64,000 bases of DNA from Janthinobacterium sp. J1-1 (GTDB lineage: Bacteria > Pseudomonadota > Gammaproteobacteria > Burkholderiales > Burkholderiaceae_D): NCBI RefSeq assembly GCF_030944405.1, contig NZ_CP132339.1, positions 4,092,001 to 4,156,000 on the forward strand. The letters run 5' to 3'. Both the position numbers and the translations under genes were made by a program. Numbering within the stretch: the first letter of the stretch is position 1; each line of letters starts with the position of its first letter. Under the pieces are notes generated by a model. The model did not search any database. It saw only the letters and a list, made by a program, of their open reading frames with translations, and was not told the origin of the DNA. Below are positions 43,281 through 51,396 of this stretch, piece by piece.

Positions 43281-43844
43281 ATGACGACACATGCCGATTT
43301 GCCGGCGCCCTTGAAAAAGCTGGTCACCGGTTTCGAGGCGCTGCTGGAACAAAACGCGGCCGAAGCGGTGGTGGTGGCGCAGGGCGGGGCGCTGCTGCGC
43401 ACCTTGCTGGCCACCGACGACTGGTTGCCGGACGCCGCCGCGCAGCCAGACCCGCAATACTACCGCCAGTACCTGCTGTACCGCGATCCGCAGGCGCGCT
43501 TTTCCGTGGTCAGCTTTGTGTGGGGGCCGGGCCAGGCCACGCCCATCCACGACCATACCGTATGGGGCCTGATCGGCCTGTTGCGCGGCGCCGAGATTTC
43601 GCAGGATTTTCGCCGCACGCCCGATGGGGCGCTGGAAAAGGTGGGCCCGCCGCAGCGCCTGGAAACGGGCGCGGTGACGGCCGTCTCGCCCGCCATCGGC
43701 GATATCCACCAGGTGGCCAACGCCCATGACGACCGCGTCTCGATCGGCATCCATATCTATGGCGCCGATATCGGCGCGGTGGATCGCTCCGTGTTTACAC
43801 CGGAGGGCGCAGTCAAGCCCTTCCGTTCCGGCTACGCCAATTAA
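43281..43844 (+). CDS. Cysteine/3-mercaptopropionate dioxygenase-like cupin
   Basis: This 187-residue cupin of the thiol dioxygenase family has iron ligands His90 and His92 in PIHDHTVWGLIGLL and His143 in GDIHQVANAHDD, the three-histidine set of cysteine dioxygenase. Such enzymes turn a thiol into a sulfinate with O2. The bacterial subgroup includes 3-mercaptopropionate dioxygenases, so the exact thiol is uncertain. It follows the DszA-type monooxygenase by 28 bp and precedes the rhodanese by 20 bp, which supports work on released thiols. A GGAG motif precedes ATG 43281. Confidence 0.88.
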   Translation: MTTHADLPAPLKKLVTGFEALLEQNAAEAVVVAQGGALLRTLLATDDWLPDAAAQPDPQYYRQYLLYRDPQARFSVVSFVWGPGQATPIHDHTVWGLIGLLRGAEISQDFRRTPDGALEKVGPPQRLETGAVTAVSPAIGDIHQVANAHDDRVSIGIHIYGADIGAVDRSVFTPEGAVKPFRSGYAN

Positions 43845-43864
43845 TCATTTTGAATGAGCAGACC

Positions 43865-45493
43865 ATGACCAAGAATCCCGCAACAAACGGCCTGGCCGTC
43901 TTCCCCCGCCGCAGCTACCAGCAGGTGCGCGAACAATTGCTGGCCGGGCGCGAGATCGCGCTGCTCGACGTGCGCGAGGAAGACCCGCACGCCCAGGCCC
44001 ACCCGCTGTTTGCCGCCAACCTGCCGCTGGGCCGCATCGAGCTCGATGCCTGGACCAAGCTGCCGCGCCGCGACGTGCCCGTCGTGCTGATCGACGGCGG
44101 CGAAGGGCTGGACCAGATCGCGGCCGAGCGCCTGCGCACCCTGGGTTACACGGACGTAGCGCTGTTCGACGGCGGCATAGACGGCTGGCGCGCGGCCGGC
44201 GGCGAGTTGTTCCGCGACGTGAATGTGCCGAGCAAGGCCTTCGGCGAGCTGGTGGAAGAAGAGGCGCATACGCCATCCCTGAGCGCCGAGGAACTGCAGG
44301 CCCTGATCGATGCGAAAGCCGATATCGTTATCCTCGACGCGCGCCGCTACGACGAATACCACACCATGAGCATCCCCGGCAGCATCAGCGTGCCGGGCGC
44401 GGAGCTGGCGCTGCGCGCGCGCGCCATCGCGCCCGATCCCGCCACCACCATCGTCGTCAACTGCGCCGGCCGCACGCGCAGCATTATCGGCACGCAGTCG
44501 CTGCGCAATGCCGGCGTGCCGAATCCGGTGGCGGCGCTGCGCAACGGCACCATCGGCTGGACCCTGGCGGGCCAGCAGCTGCAGCATGGCCAGACGCGCG
44601 TCTATCCAGACGATGCGGAGCATGGCCAGCAGGAGGTGGTGCAGACGCGTGCGCGGGCGCTGGCCGACCGCGCCGGCGTGCAGCGCATCGATGCCGGTGG
44701 CCTCTCGGCCTTGCAGGCCGATGCCGGGCGCACCACGTACTGCCTCGACGTGCGCAGCCCGGCCGAATTTGCGCTGGGCAGCCTGGCCGGCTTTCGCAGC
44801 GCGCCCGGTGGCCAGCTGGTGCAGGAAACCGAACAGTTCGGCCCCGTGCGCGGTGCGCGTTTCGTGCTGGCCGACGACGACGGCGTGCGCGCCAACCTGA
44901 CGGCGTCGTGGCTGCGCCAGATGAACATTGAGGTGCATGTGGTCGATGGCCTGTCATCGCTTGACTTCAAGTCGCAGCAAGGCTGGAGCGCGCCGCTGCC
45001 GCCGCTGCCGGTGGTCGATGAGGTGAGCCCGGCGCAGCTGGCCCAGTGGCTGGCCGAGGATCCCGTGCACACGGTGGTGCTGGACTTTACCAGCGGCGTC
45101 AACTACAACAAGCGCCATGTCGCCGGCGCCTGGTTCGCGCTGCGCTCCGACCTGCGCGCGGCGCTGGCGAAACTGCCGGGCGACACGCGCCGCTATGTGC
45201 TGACCTGCGGCAGCAGCCTGCTGGCGCGCTTTGCCAGTGCCGACCTGCGCGAGATCACCGGCGCGCCCGTGTTCGTGCTGGCCGGGGGCACGGCGGCGTG
45301 GGCCGAACAGGGCCTGCCGCTGGAAACCGGGCCGACCCGCCTGGCCTCGCCCCTGATCGACCGCTATCGCCGGCCGTATGAAGGCACCGACAACCAGCGC
45401 GAGCAGATGCAGGCCTATCTCGACTGGGAGTTTGGCCTGGTGGCGCAGCTGGGGCGCGACGGCACGCATGGTTTCAAGGTGCTGCGCGATTAA
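43865..45493 (+). CDS. Four-domain rhodanese-like protein
   Basis: This 542-residue protein is built of four tandem rhodanese-like modules of about 110-135 residues each. Active-site cysteines are present in module 2 (VVNCAGRTRS, Cys200) and module 4 (LTCGSSLLARF, Cys448). The corresponding loops in modules 1 (LIDGGEG) and 3 (LADDDGVRA) have no cysteine. Two working and two non-catalytic modules would thus alternate. Rhodaneses move sulfane sulfur between donors and acceptors such as thiols. ATG 43865 is preferred; a TTG at 43850 is possible. It ends the sulfur run. Confidence 0.88.
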   Translation: MTKNPATNGLAVFPRRSYQQVREQLLAGREIALLDVREEDPHAQAHPLFAANLPLGRIELDAWTKLPRRDVPVVLIDGGEGLDQIAAERLRTLGYTDVALFDGGIDGWRAAGGELFRDVNVPSKAFGELVEEEAHTPSLSAEELQALIDAKADIVILDARRYDEYHTMSIPGSISVPGAELALRARAIAPDPATTIVVNCAGRTRSIIGTQSLRNAGVPNPVAALRNGTIGWTLAGQQLQHGQTRVYPDDAEHGQQEVVQTRARALADRAGVQRIDAGGLSALQADAGRTTYCLDVRSPAEFALGSLAGFRSAPGGQLVQETEQFGPVRGARFVLADDDGVRANLTASWLRQMNIEVHVVDGLSSLDFKSQQGWSAPLPPLPVVDEVSPAQLAQWLAEDPVHTVVLDFTSGVNYNKRHVAGAWFALRSDLRAALAKLPGDTRRYVLTCGSSLLARFASADLREITGAPVFVLAGGTAAWAEQGLPLETGPTRLASPLIDRYRRPYEGTDNQREQMQAYLDWEFGLVAQLGRDGTHGFKVLRD

Positions 45494-45500
45494 CCGTTCT

Positions 45501-46103
45501 CTAAGCGTTCTTTTTCCTGAACTGCGCCGCCTTGTAGCGGTTGCCGCACAAGGCCATGCTGCACCAGCGGCGCTTGTGGGCCTTGGTGCGGTCGACAAAC
45601 CACAGGATGCAATCGGGGTGTTCGCACTGCTTGACGAGGGCGAAATCGCCCTCCGCCAGCAGCTGCGCGACGGCTTCGGCGACCGGCCCGAGCAGGCAGG
45701 CGAGGGCGTTTGCGCGCGCGCGGCGGCCCAACATCAGCTGGCCATCGGCGCCGCGCTCCAGTAGCGGCGCGCTCAGGTAGGCCTGCAGATACGTGTTCAG
45801 GCCGTCGATATCTCCTTCCTTGCCGTCCTTGCCATTCTTGCACCTCGTGATCAGCTGCTGCGCCAGCGCGCGCAGCGCCTGCGCCTGTTCCAGCAAGGCT
45901 GCCAGGTCGACCGGCCCCGCATCGGGCGCCGGCGTGATGCCGCAGCGCGCCAGCCAGCGCAGCACATCGTCTCCCGTCCTCCAGAACTCCTGCAATTCGC
46001 CATGGCTGCGCGCCTGCGTGTTGATCAAGTCCATCGCCAGGTGGTCGCCCAGCAAGGGCGCTTCCGGTGCCGTGGAAGCCTGTTGAATTCCTGAATAGTG
46101 CAT
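45501..46103 (-). CDS. CGNR zinc-finger (ABATE-type) putative transcription regulator
   Basis: This 200-residue protein has the ABATE/DUF1470 N-terminal region (LAMDLINTQ and the following helices) and a C-terminal CGNR zinc finger. Its ligands are Cys-x4-Cys in QCEHPDCILWF and Cys-x4-Cys in WCSMALCGNRYKA. Family members are regarded as DNA-binding regulators. It is divergent from the alpha/beta hydrolase at 46228, and the 124-bp gap has three AAGTAACC motifs, one overlapping this gene's own ribosome-binding site (AAGAGGT). Autoregulation and control of the hydrolase gene are inferred. Confidence 0.88.
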   Translation of the reverse strand: MHYSGIQQASTAPEAPLLGDHLAMDLINTQARSHGELQEFWRTGDDVLRWLARCGITPAPDAGPVDLAALLEQAQALRALAQQLITRCKNGKDGKEGDIDGLNTYLQAYLSAPLLERGADGQLMLGRRARANALACLLGPVAEAVAQLLAEGDFALVKQCEHPDCILWFVDRTKAHKRRWCSMALCGNRYKAAQFRKKNA

Positions 46104-46104
46104 T

Positions 46105-46168
46105 AAGTAACCTCTTAAAAATAACTTGACAGGTTACTTTGTGCTGCCCATACTGGACTAAAGTAACC
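46105..46168. promoter_or_regulatory. Three AAGTAACC operators around a TTGACA promoter
   Basis: AAGTAACC occurs at 46105-46112 and 46161-46168, and inverted (GGTTACTT) at 46132-46139. Extended agreement is AAGTAACCTnTnAA. TTGACA at 46126-46131 and CATACT at 46149-46154 form a -35/-10 pair with a 17-bp spacer for the hydrolase gene. The second copy touches the -35, the third lies at the likely start of transcription, and the first overlaps the divergent regulator's Shine-Dalgarno sequence. The arrangement suits repression of both genes. Confidence 0.7.
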
Positions 46169-46227
46169 TTTAAAGAGTAATTATAATAGTTATTCAAAAC
46201 CTTGCCCAACTGATTGAAGGAGTCATC

Positions 46228-47106
46228 ATGTCCATCCAGGTTCATTACCACACCATTGCCATAGACGGCGTCGAGCTGTTCTACCGCGAAGCCGGTGCGC
46301 CCGATGCGCCGACGCTGTTGCTGCTGCACGGCTTCGGCGCCTCGTCTCATATGTTCCGCGACATGATGCCGCAACTGGCGCGCCACTACCATGTGATCGC
46401 GCCGGACCTGCCAGGCTTCGGGCAGACCAGCGTGTTGCCGGATGCGTCGTTCGAGTACACCTTCGACCGGCTGGCGGCGGTGATCGACGCGTTTACCGTC
46501 GCCAGGGGGCTGGACCGCTATGCGCTGTATGTGTTCGACTACGGCGCGCCGGTCGGCTGGCGCCTGGCGGTGAACCACCCCGAAAAAATCACCGCCATCG
46601 TCAGCCAGAACGGCAATGCCTATGAAGAGGGCCTGAGCGAGGGCTGGGCCGACATGCGCCGTGCCTGGGCCGAGCCGACTGCCGCCAACCGCGAGGCGCT
46701 GCGCCGCTTCAACACGCTGGAGATGACGAAGTGGCAGTACACGCAAGGCGTGAAGGATGCGAGCCTGATCGCGCCGGAACCGTGGCAGCTGGCCCATGCG
46801 GCCATCGAGCGCATCGGCGTCGAAGCGCAGATGGACCTGCTGCTCGACTACGGCCAGAACATCAAGCAGTACGCGCAGCTGCACGACTACTTCCGCCGCC
46901 ATCTGCCGCCGACCCTGGCGATCTGGGGCCGCAACGATCCGTTTTTCATCCCGGCTGGCGCCGAGGCGTTCAAGCGCGACAATCCCGATGCCGAGGTGCG
47001 CTTTCTCGATACCGGCCACTTCGCCATCGAAACCCATGGCGCCGAGATCGCGGCGGCGATGCTGGACTTCCTCGGCCGCCATATCGGGCGCGCCGCGCTG
47101 GCCTGA
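46228..47106 (+). CDS. Alpha/beta-hydrolase with aspartate nucleophile
   Basis: This 292-residue alpha/beta-hydrolase has the oxyanion-hole motif LLLHGFGASS (residues 32-40), the nucleophile elbow VFDYGAPVGW with Asp104 and catalytic His264 in DTGHFAIETHG. An aspartate at the elbow, rather than serine, is the mark of haloalkane or fluoroacetate dehalogenases and epoxide hydrolases, so an ether-opening or dehalogenating reaction is more likely than an esterase. No signal peptide is seen. It is divergent from the CGNR regulator and probably controlled by it. The substrate is unknown. Confidence 0.9.
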   Translation: MSIQVHYHTIAIDGVELFYREAGAPDAPTLLLLHGFGASSHMFRDMMPQLARHYHVIAPDLPGFGQTSVLPDASFEYTFDRLAAVIDAFTVARGLDRYALYVFDYGAPVGWRLAVNHPEKITAIVSQNGNAYEEGLSEGWADMRRAWAEPTAANREALRRFNTLEMTKWQYTQGVKDASLIAPEPWQLAHAAIERIGVEAQMDLLLDYGQNIKQYAQLHDYFRRHLPPTLAIWGRNDPFFIPAGAEAFKRDNPDAEVRFLDTGHFAIETHGAEIAAAMLDFLGRHIGRAALA

Positions 47107-47138
47107 TCAGTTAGCATGGCGGCAAGGGGGATGGAACG

Positions 47139-47525
47139 ATGAAACTTAAATTCGTGGTGGGGATTGCGGCCTTGCTGGCGACGCACGGCGCCTTTGCGAC
47201 CAGGCCTTGCCCGCCGCAGTTTGCCGAGTGCGGTCCGAATCCGTTTTATTCGCTGGTGGCCGGTATGTCGCAGGTGTGCGCCGAGCGCGATCCGGCGCGC
47301 GCCGCGCTGTACCGGTCCATATTGGCCGGTGTCGTGTCGCAGTACCCGCAGGCCTATGCGCAGCTCGATGCCGATCCGGGCTTCCGTAAGGAGCTGGCGG
47401 AGGTGGTGGGAGAGCTGCGCGCCATGAACGCGGAAAAAATACAGAAGGAATGCGGCGGCTTCATTGTCGATGGCCAGGCGCCCGCGGTTCCGTCACCGCC
47501 TGCGTCCGCTCCGGGATCGAGGTGA
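47139..47525 (+). CDS. Small secreted cysteine-containing protein
   Basis: I do not recognise this 128-residue protein. It has a Sec signal peptide (MKLKFVVGIAALLATHGAFA) and a mature part with four cysteines (RPCPPQFAECG, SQVCAER, KECGGF), which may form two disulfides, and helical stretches between them. It has a proline-rich C-terminal tail. It follows the hydrolase by 32 bp with its own ribosome-binding site (AAGGGG). Signal peptide and codon use support coding. Confidence 0.7.
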   Translation: MKLKFVVGIAALLATHGAFATRPCPPQFAECGPNPFYSLVAGMSQVCAERDPARAALYRSILAGVVSQYPQAYAQLDADPGFRKELAEVVGELRAMNAEKIQKECGGFIVDGQAPAVPSPPASAPGSR

Positions 47526-47582
47526 GCCAGGAAATTTATTTTGCATGGCCTGCATCCAAAGCCGCATCCGGTGGGTAGTAGA

Positions 47583-47620
47583 GAGGTGCGCTCCCTGTTT
47601 TCGCAGGCGGGCGTCACCTC
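47583..47620 (+). other. Leader hairpin before the DUF4394 gene
   Basis: GAGGTGCGC (47583-47591) and GCGTCACCTC (47611-47620) can pair with one bulged base, 26 bp before the start codon of the lipoprotein gene. Its function is unknown; it is a possible 5' leader structure. Confidence 0.4.
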
Positions 47621-47645
47621 TACAACCATTACAGGAGCCACGACC

Positions 47646-49289
47646 ATGCCCCAACTGCCGTTTGCCAAGCTGCTGCTTGTTTCCTCGATTGCCCTGTCCC
47701 TCGCCGCTTGCGGCGGCAGCGACAATGACGATGTCGTCACGCCACCACCGACCACGCTGCCGGTGCTGACGGCGGGCGATGTGTTCGTGCTCACCGCCAG
47801 CAACAAGCTGATCTCGTTCGACCGCGCCTCGCCTGGCGCGGTGCGCACCACGGTCGCCATCACGGGCCTGCAATCGGGCGAAAACCTGCTGGGCATCGAT
47901 TTCCGTCCGGCCGACGGTCAGTTGTATGCCGTCAGCAGCACCGGCCGCATCTATGTGATCAATGGCGGCACGGGCGCGGCCACCCTGAAGGCGACCCTGG
48001 CGGCCGATGCCACCGACACTACGGCGCCGTTCACGGCGCTGGCCGGCACCGCCTTCGGCGTCGATTTCAATCCGGTCGCCGACCGCCTGCGCATCGTCAG
48101 CAACACGGGGCAGAGCCTGCGCATCAATGTCGACACGGGCGCCACCACCACCGATGGCAATATCAACGGCGGCGCGGCCAATACCGCCATCACGGCCGCC
48201 GCCTACACCAACAGCTTTGCCGGCACCGCCAGCACCACGCTGTTCGTGATCGACGCGGCCAACAGCACCCTGTACACGCAAAATCCACCGAACAACGGCA
48301 CCCTGGCCAGCCCGGTGCCGCTGGGCGTCACCGCCACCGCCGTGACGGGTTTCGATATCGATGCGCGTACCAATACCGGCTACGCCATCATGACGGTGGG
48401 CGGCGTGCGCAATCTGTATGCGGTCAACCTGTCGGCCACCACGGCGCCGGCCACCTTCGTGGTGTCCGTGGCCGGTGGCGAAGAGCTGCGCGGCATCGCC
48501 CTCAAGACGCCTGCCGCGCCCGTCGCCTACGGCCTGACGGACGACAGCCGCATCGTTACCTTCAAGACCGCCACGCCGAACACCCTCGACGCCAATGTGG
48601 CCGTCAGCGGCCTGGCTGCGGGCGAACGCCTGCTGGGCTTTGACGTGCGGCCCAAGGATGGCCTGCTGTATGGCATCTCGTCGAACGCGCGCATCGTCAC
48701 CATCGACCCGGCCACCGGCGTGGCAACCGTCAAGGCGACCCTGTCTGCCGATGCGGCCGACACCACCGCGCCGTACACGGCGATCGCCGGCACCGCCTTC
48801 GGCGTCGACTTCAACCCGGTGGCCGACCGCCTGCGCGTGATCGGCAATACGGGCCAGAGCCTGCGCATCAATGTCGACACGGGCGCCACCACCACCGATG
48901 GCGCCATCAACCGCGCCGGCGCGCTGCCGGTCGTCACGGCCGCCGCCTATACCAACAGCATTGCCGGCGCCACGGCCACCGCCTTGTACGATATCGATAC
49001 GGCCAGCGCCAGCCTGGCGCTGCAAAATCCGCCGAACGACGGCACCCTGGTCAATGTGGGCCTGCTGGGTGTGCTGCCGGCCGGCGACGTCGGCTTCGAT
49101 ATCGCCGGCGGCGCCAATGGCCTGGCGCTGGCGGCGCTGCGTACCACGCCGACCGGCGCGAGCTCGCTGTACCGCATCGACCTGACGACAGGCGCGGCGG
49201 TCCTGGTTGGCGGCGCCACAACGCCGGCCACCTCGCTGGTCGGCAACGGCCAAGTGGGCTTGACCGACTTGGCGATCGCCATCAAGTAA
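47646..49289 (+). CDS. Lipoprotein with two tandem DUF4394 domains
   Basis: This 547-residue envelope lipoprotein has a signal peptide and lipobox LAAC, then GGSDNDD, a typical exposed linker. The body is two DUF4394 repeats of about 245 residues, each with GTAFGVDFNPVADRLR and QSLRINVDTGATTTDG. The repeats are alike at DNA level as well: 48045-48158 and 48789-48902 align without gaps. DUF4394 is a propeller-like domain of unknown role found in surface proteins. The start at 47646 is preceded by CAGGAG. A strong terminator follows. Confidence 0.9.
   Translation: MPQLPFAKLLLVSSIALSLAACGGSDNDDVVTPPPTTLPVLTAGDVFVLTASNKLISFDRASPGAVRTTVAITGLQSGENLLGIDFRPADGQLYAVSSTGRIYVINGGTGAATLKATLAADATDTTAPFTALAGTAFGVDFNPVADRLRIVSNTGQSLRINVDTGATTTDGNINGGAANTAITAAAYTNSFAGTASTTLFVIDAANSTLYTQNPPNNGTLASPVPLGVTATAVTGFDIDARTNTGYAIMTVGGVRNLYAVNLSATTAPATFVVSVAGGEELRGIALKTPAAPVAYGLTDDSRIVTFKTATPNTLDANVAVSGLAAGERLLGFDVRPKDGLLYGISSNARIVTIDPATGVATVKATLSADAADTTAPYTAIAGTAFGVDFNPVADRLRVIGNTGQSLRINVDTGATTTDGAINRAGALPVVTAAAYTNSIAGATATALYDIDTASASLALQNPPNDGTLVNVGLLGVLPAGDVGFDIAGGANGLALAALRTTPTGASSLYRIDLTTGAAVLVGGATTPATSLVGNGQVGLTDLAIAIK
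48045..48158 (+). repeat. Intragenic repeat, copy 1 (DUF4394)
   Basis: This 114-bp segment codes GTAFGVDFNPVADRLRIVSN onward to TTTDG. Copy 2 at 48789-48902 has equal length with few substitutions, 744 bp (248 codons) away. It marks a recent internal duplication or gene conversion. Confidence 0.85.
48789..48902 (+). repeat. Intragenic repeat, copy 2 (DUF4394)
   Basis: This is the partner of 48045-48158, ending at the same GATGGC. Most differences are third-base changes, with RIVSN becoming RVIGN in the protein. Confidence 0.85.
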
Positions 49290-49313
49290 GGTAGCCGATG
49301 GTGTAGTGACCCG

Positions 49314-49350
49314 GCCCGGCCTGCTTGCTCCTGCAAGCTGGCCGGGCTTT
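49314..49350 (+). terminator. Rho-independent terminator after the DUF4394 gene
   Basis: GCCCGGCC (49314-49321) pairs with GGCCGGGC (49340-49347), and GCTTGC/GCAAGC pairs inside the loop. TTT follows. It is strong and separates the lipoprotein gene from the arsenic operon. Confidence 0.85.
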
Positions 49351-49365
49351 ACATTGCTTCCACAT

Positions 49366-49381
49366 TTCGATTATTATTGAA
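49366..49381 (+). promoter_or_regulatory. Possible ArsR operator
   Basis: TTCGATTATTATTGAA is an imperfect 16-bp palindrome 24 bases before arsR. It lies in the AT-rich stretch where the promoter must be and contains a -10-like TATTAT. It fits the position of an ArsR autorepression site but has not been compared with known operators. Confidence 0.4.
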
Positions 49382-49405
49382 ACGTCGAATTAATTATCGG
49401 ATCTT

Positions 49406-49699
49406 ATGCAAACCCAATCTGCCCTGGCCGCCCTGGCGGCCCTGGCCCAGGAATCGCGCCTGGCCGTTTTCCGCTTGCTGGTGCAGGCCGGTCCCGACGG
49501 CATGGCCGCCAGCAAGATCGCCGAACACCTGGCCATCGCGCCGTCGTCGCTGTCGTTCCACCTGAAAGAGCTGTCGCACGCGCAGCTGGTGACGGCGCGC
49601 CAGGACGGGCGCTTCATCATCTACGCCGCGCAGATGGACAGCATGAACGCGCTGATCGGCTTCCTGACCGAAAACTGCTGTGGCGGTGCGCCATGCTGA
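49406..49699 (+). CDS. arsR: ArsR-family metalloregulator
   Basis: This 97-residue winged-helix repressor has the [23 protein letters not shown]. The classical ELCVCDL arsenite site in the DNA-binding helix is missing. Instead there is a C-terminal NCCGGAPC with Cys91, Cys92 and Cys97, which resembles the arrangement of the Acidithiobacillus ferrooxidans ArsR, where three C-terminal cysteines bind arsenite. It overlaps arsB by seven bases and opens an arsR-arsB-arsC-arsH operon that it probably represses. Confidence 0.92.
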   Translation: MQTQSALAALAALAQESRLAVFRLLVQAGPDGMAASKIAEHLAIAPSSLSFHLKELSHAQLVTARQDGRFIIYAAQMDSMNALIGFLTENCCGGAPC

Positions 49700-50973
49700 C
49701 CGCCTTTGCCATCTTTGCCGCCACCCTGGCACTGGTGATCTGGCAGCCGCGCGGCCTGGGCATCGGCTGGAGCGCGGTGCTGGGCGCGGCCGTGGCGCTG
49801 GCGGCCGGCGTGATCGCGCCGTCCGATATTCCCGCCGTCTGGCAGATCGTGTGGAATGCCACCGGCGCCTTTGTCGCCGTCATCATCATCAGCCTGCTGC
49901 TGGACCAGGCCGGCTTTTTCGAATGGGCCGCGCTGCACGTGGCGCGGTGGGGAGGCGGCAGCGGGCACCGGCTGTTCGTGCTGCTGGTGCTGCTGGGCGC
50001 GGCGGTGGCGGCCATTTTCGCCAATGACGGCGCGGCCCTGATCCTCACGCCCATCGTGATCGCCATGCTGCGCGAACTGAAGTTTTCCGCCAGGGCCATG
50101 CTGGCCTACGTGATGGCGGCCGGCTTTATCGCCGATACGGCCAGCCTGCCGCTGGTGGTGTCGAACCTGGTCAATATCGTTTCGGCCGACTATTTCCATA
50201 TCGGTTTTGCCCGCTATGCATCGGTGATGGCGCCGGTCAACGTGGTCGCCGTGCTGGCCAGCCTGCTGGTGCTGCTGGCCTTTTTTCGCCACGATATCCC
50301 GCGCGACTACGACCTGGCGCAGCTGGGCCGGCCGTCCGCCGCCATTCGCGACGGCGCCACCTTCAAGGCGGGCTGGCTGGTGCTGGCGCTGCTGCTGGCC
50401 GGCTTTTTCTGGCTCGAGCCGGCCGGCGTGCCGATCAGCGCCGTCGCCGCGGCGGGCGCCGGCGTGCTGCTGCTGGTGGCCGGGCGCGGCCCGGTGATTT
50501 CCACCCGCGCCGTGCTGCGCGGCGCGCCGTGGCAGATCGTGATTTTTTCGCTCGGCATGTACATGGTGGTGTACGGCTTGCGCAATGCGGGCCTGACCGG
50601 CTACCTGACGGGCTTGCTCGACCATTTCGCGCACTACGGCGTATGGGGTGCGGCCATAGGCACCGGCGTATTGACGGCGCTGCTGTCGTCGGTGATGAAC
50701 AATCTGCCCACCGTGCTGGTGGGCGCGCTGGCCATCGAACCGACCACCGCCCACGGCGCCGTGCGCGAGGCGATGATCTACGCGAACGTGATCGGCAGCG
50801 ACCTGGGGCCGAAGATCACGCCGATCGGCAGCCTGGCCACCTTGCTGTGGCTGCATGTGCTGGACCAGAAGAACATCCATATCTCCTGGGGCTATTACTT
50901 CCGCGTCGGCCTGGTGCTGACGGTGCCGGTACTGCTCCTGACCCTGGCGGCGCTGGCGCTGCGTCTGAACTGA
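49693..50973 (+). CDS. arsB: Arsenite/antimonite efflux protein ArsB
   Basis: This 426-residue inner-membrane carrier of the ArsB family has about 11-12 helices. Recognisable features are [52 protein letters not shown] and [19 protein letters not shown], which contain the conserved Asn-Asp and Gly-Pro loops. It exports arsenite with the proton gradient. It begins inside the arsR stop region, and arsC follows after 15 bp. Confidence 0.95.
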   Translation: MLTAFAIFAATLALVIWQPRGLGIGWSAVLGAAVALAAGVIAPSDIPAVWQIVWNATGAFVAVIIISLLLDQAGFFEWAALHVARWGGGSGHRLFVLLVLLGAAVAAIFANDGAALILTPIVIAMLRELKFSARAMLAYVMAAGFIADTASLPLVVSNLVNIVSADYFHIGFARYASVMAPVNVVAVLASLLVLLAFFRHDIPRDYDLAQLGRPSAAIRDGATFKAGWLVLALLLAGFFWLEPAGVPISAVAAAGAGVLLLVAGRGPVISTRAVLRGAPWQIVIFSLGMYMVVYGLRNAGLTGYLTGLLDHFAHYGVWGAAIGTGVLTALLSSVMNNLPTVLVGALAIEPTTAHGAVREAMIYANVIGSDLGPKITPIGSLATLLWLHVLDQKNIHISWGYYFRVGLVLTVPVLLLTLAALALRLN

Positions 50974-50988
50974 ACTGAAAGGCTGAAC

Positions 50989-51396
50989 ATGGACATCGTG
51001 ATTTACCACAACCCCGCCTGCGGCACGTCGCGCAACACGCTGGCGCTGATACGCAATACGGGCGCCGAGCCGCAGGTCATCGAGTACCTGCAACACCCGC
51101 CCTCGCGCGAAGTGCTGGCCGGCCTGGTCGCGCGCGCCGGCCTGACGGTGCGCGAAGCGATCCGCCAGAAAGATACGCCTTACCTGGAACTGGGGCTCGA
51201 CGATCCGGCGATAGGCGATGCGGCGCTGCTGGACGCCATGCTGGCCCATCCCATCCTGATCAACCGGCCGTTTGTCGCCACGCCGCTCGGCGTGCGCCTG
51301 TGCCGGCCGTCGGAGGTGGTGCTGGGAATCCTGCCGTTGCCGCAACTGGCGCCGTTTGCCAAGGAAGACGGACAGCGCGTGGTGCCCCATGACTGA
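50989..51396 (+). CDS. arsC: Glutaredoxin-coupled arsenate reductase ArsC
   Basis: This 135-residue arsenate reductase of the ArsC/Spx fold has the catalytic Cys in [13 protein letters not shown] (Cys11) and the substrate-binding arginine regions [21 protein letters not shown]. It reduces arsenate to arsenite for export by ArsB, with glutathione and glutaredoxin. Its stop overlaps the arsH start by eight bases. An AAGGCTG precedes ATG 50989. Confidence 0.95.
   Translation: MDIVIYHNPACGTSRNTLALIRNTGAEPQVIEYLQHPPSREVLAGLVARAGLTVREAIRQKDTPYLELGLDDPAIGDAALLDAMLAHPILINRPFVATPLGVRLCRPSEVVLGILPLPQLAPFAKEDGQRVVPHD

Noticed and set aside
43850..43864. TTG start for the rhodanese protein
   Set aside because: ATG 43865 lies five codons downstream, with no added domain in the extension and no better ribosome-binding site for TTG.
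49385..49402. A longer inverted repeat between TTCGA (49366) and TCGAA (49385) as the ArsR operator
   Set aside because: The arms are only five bases with a long gap; the 16-bp palindrome at 49366-49381 is better.
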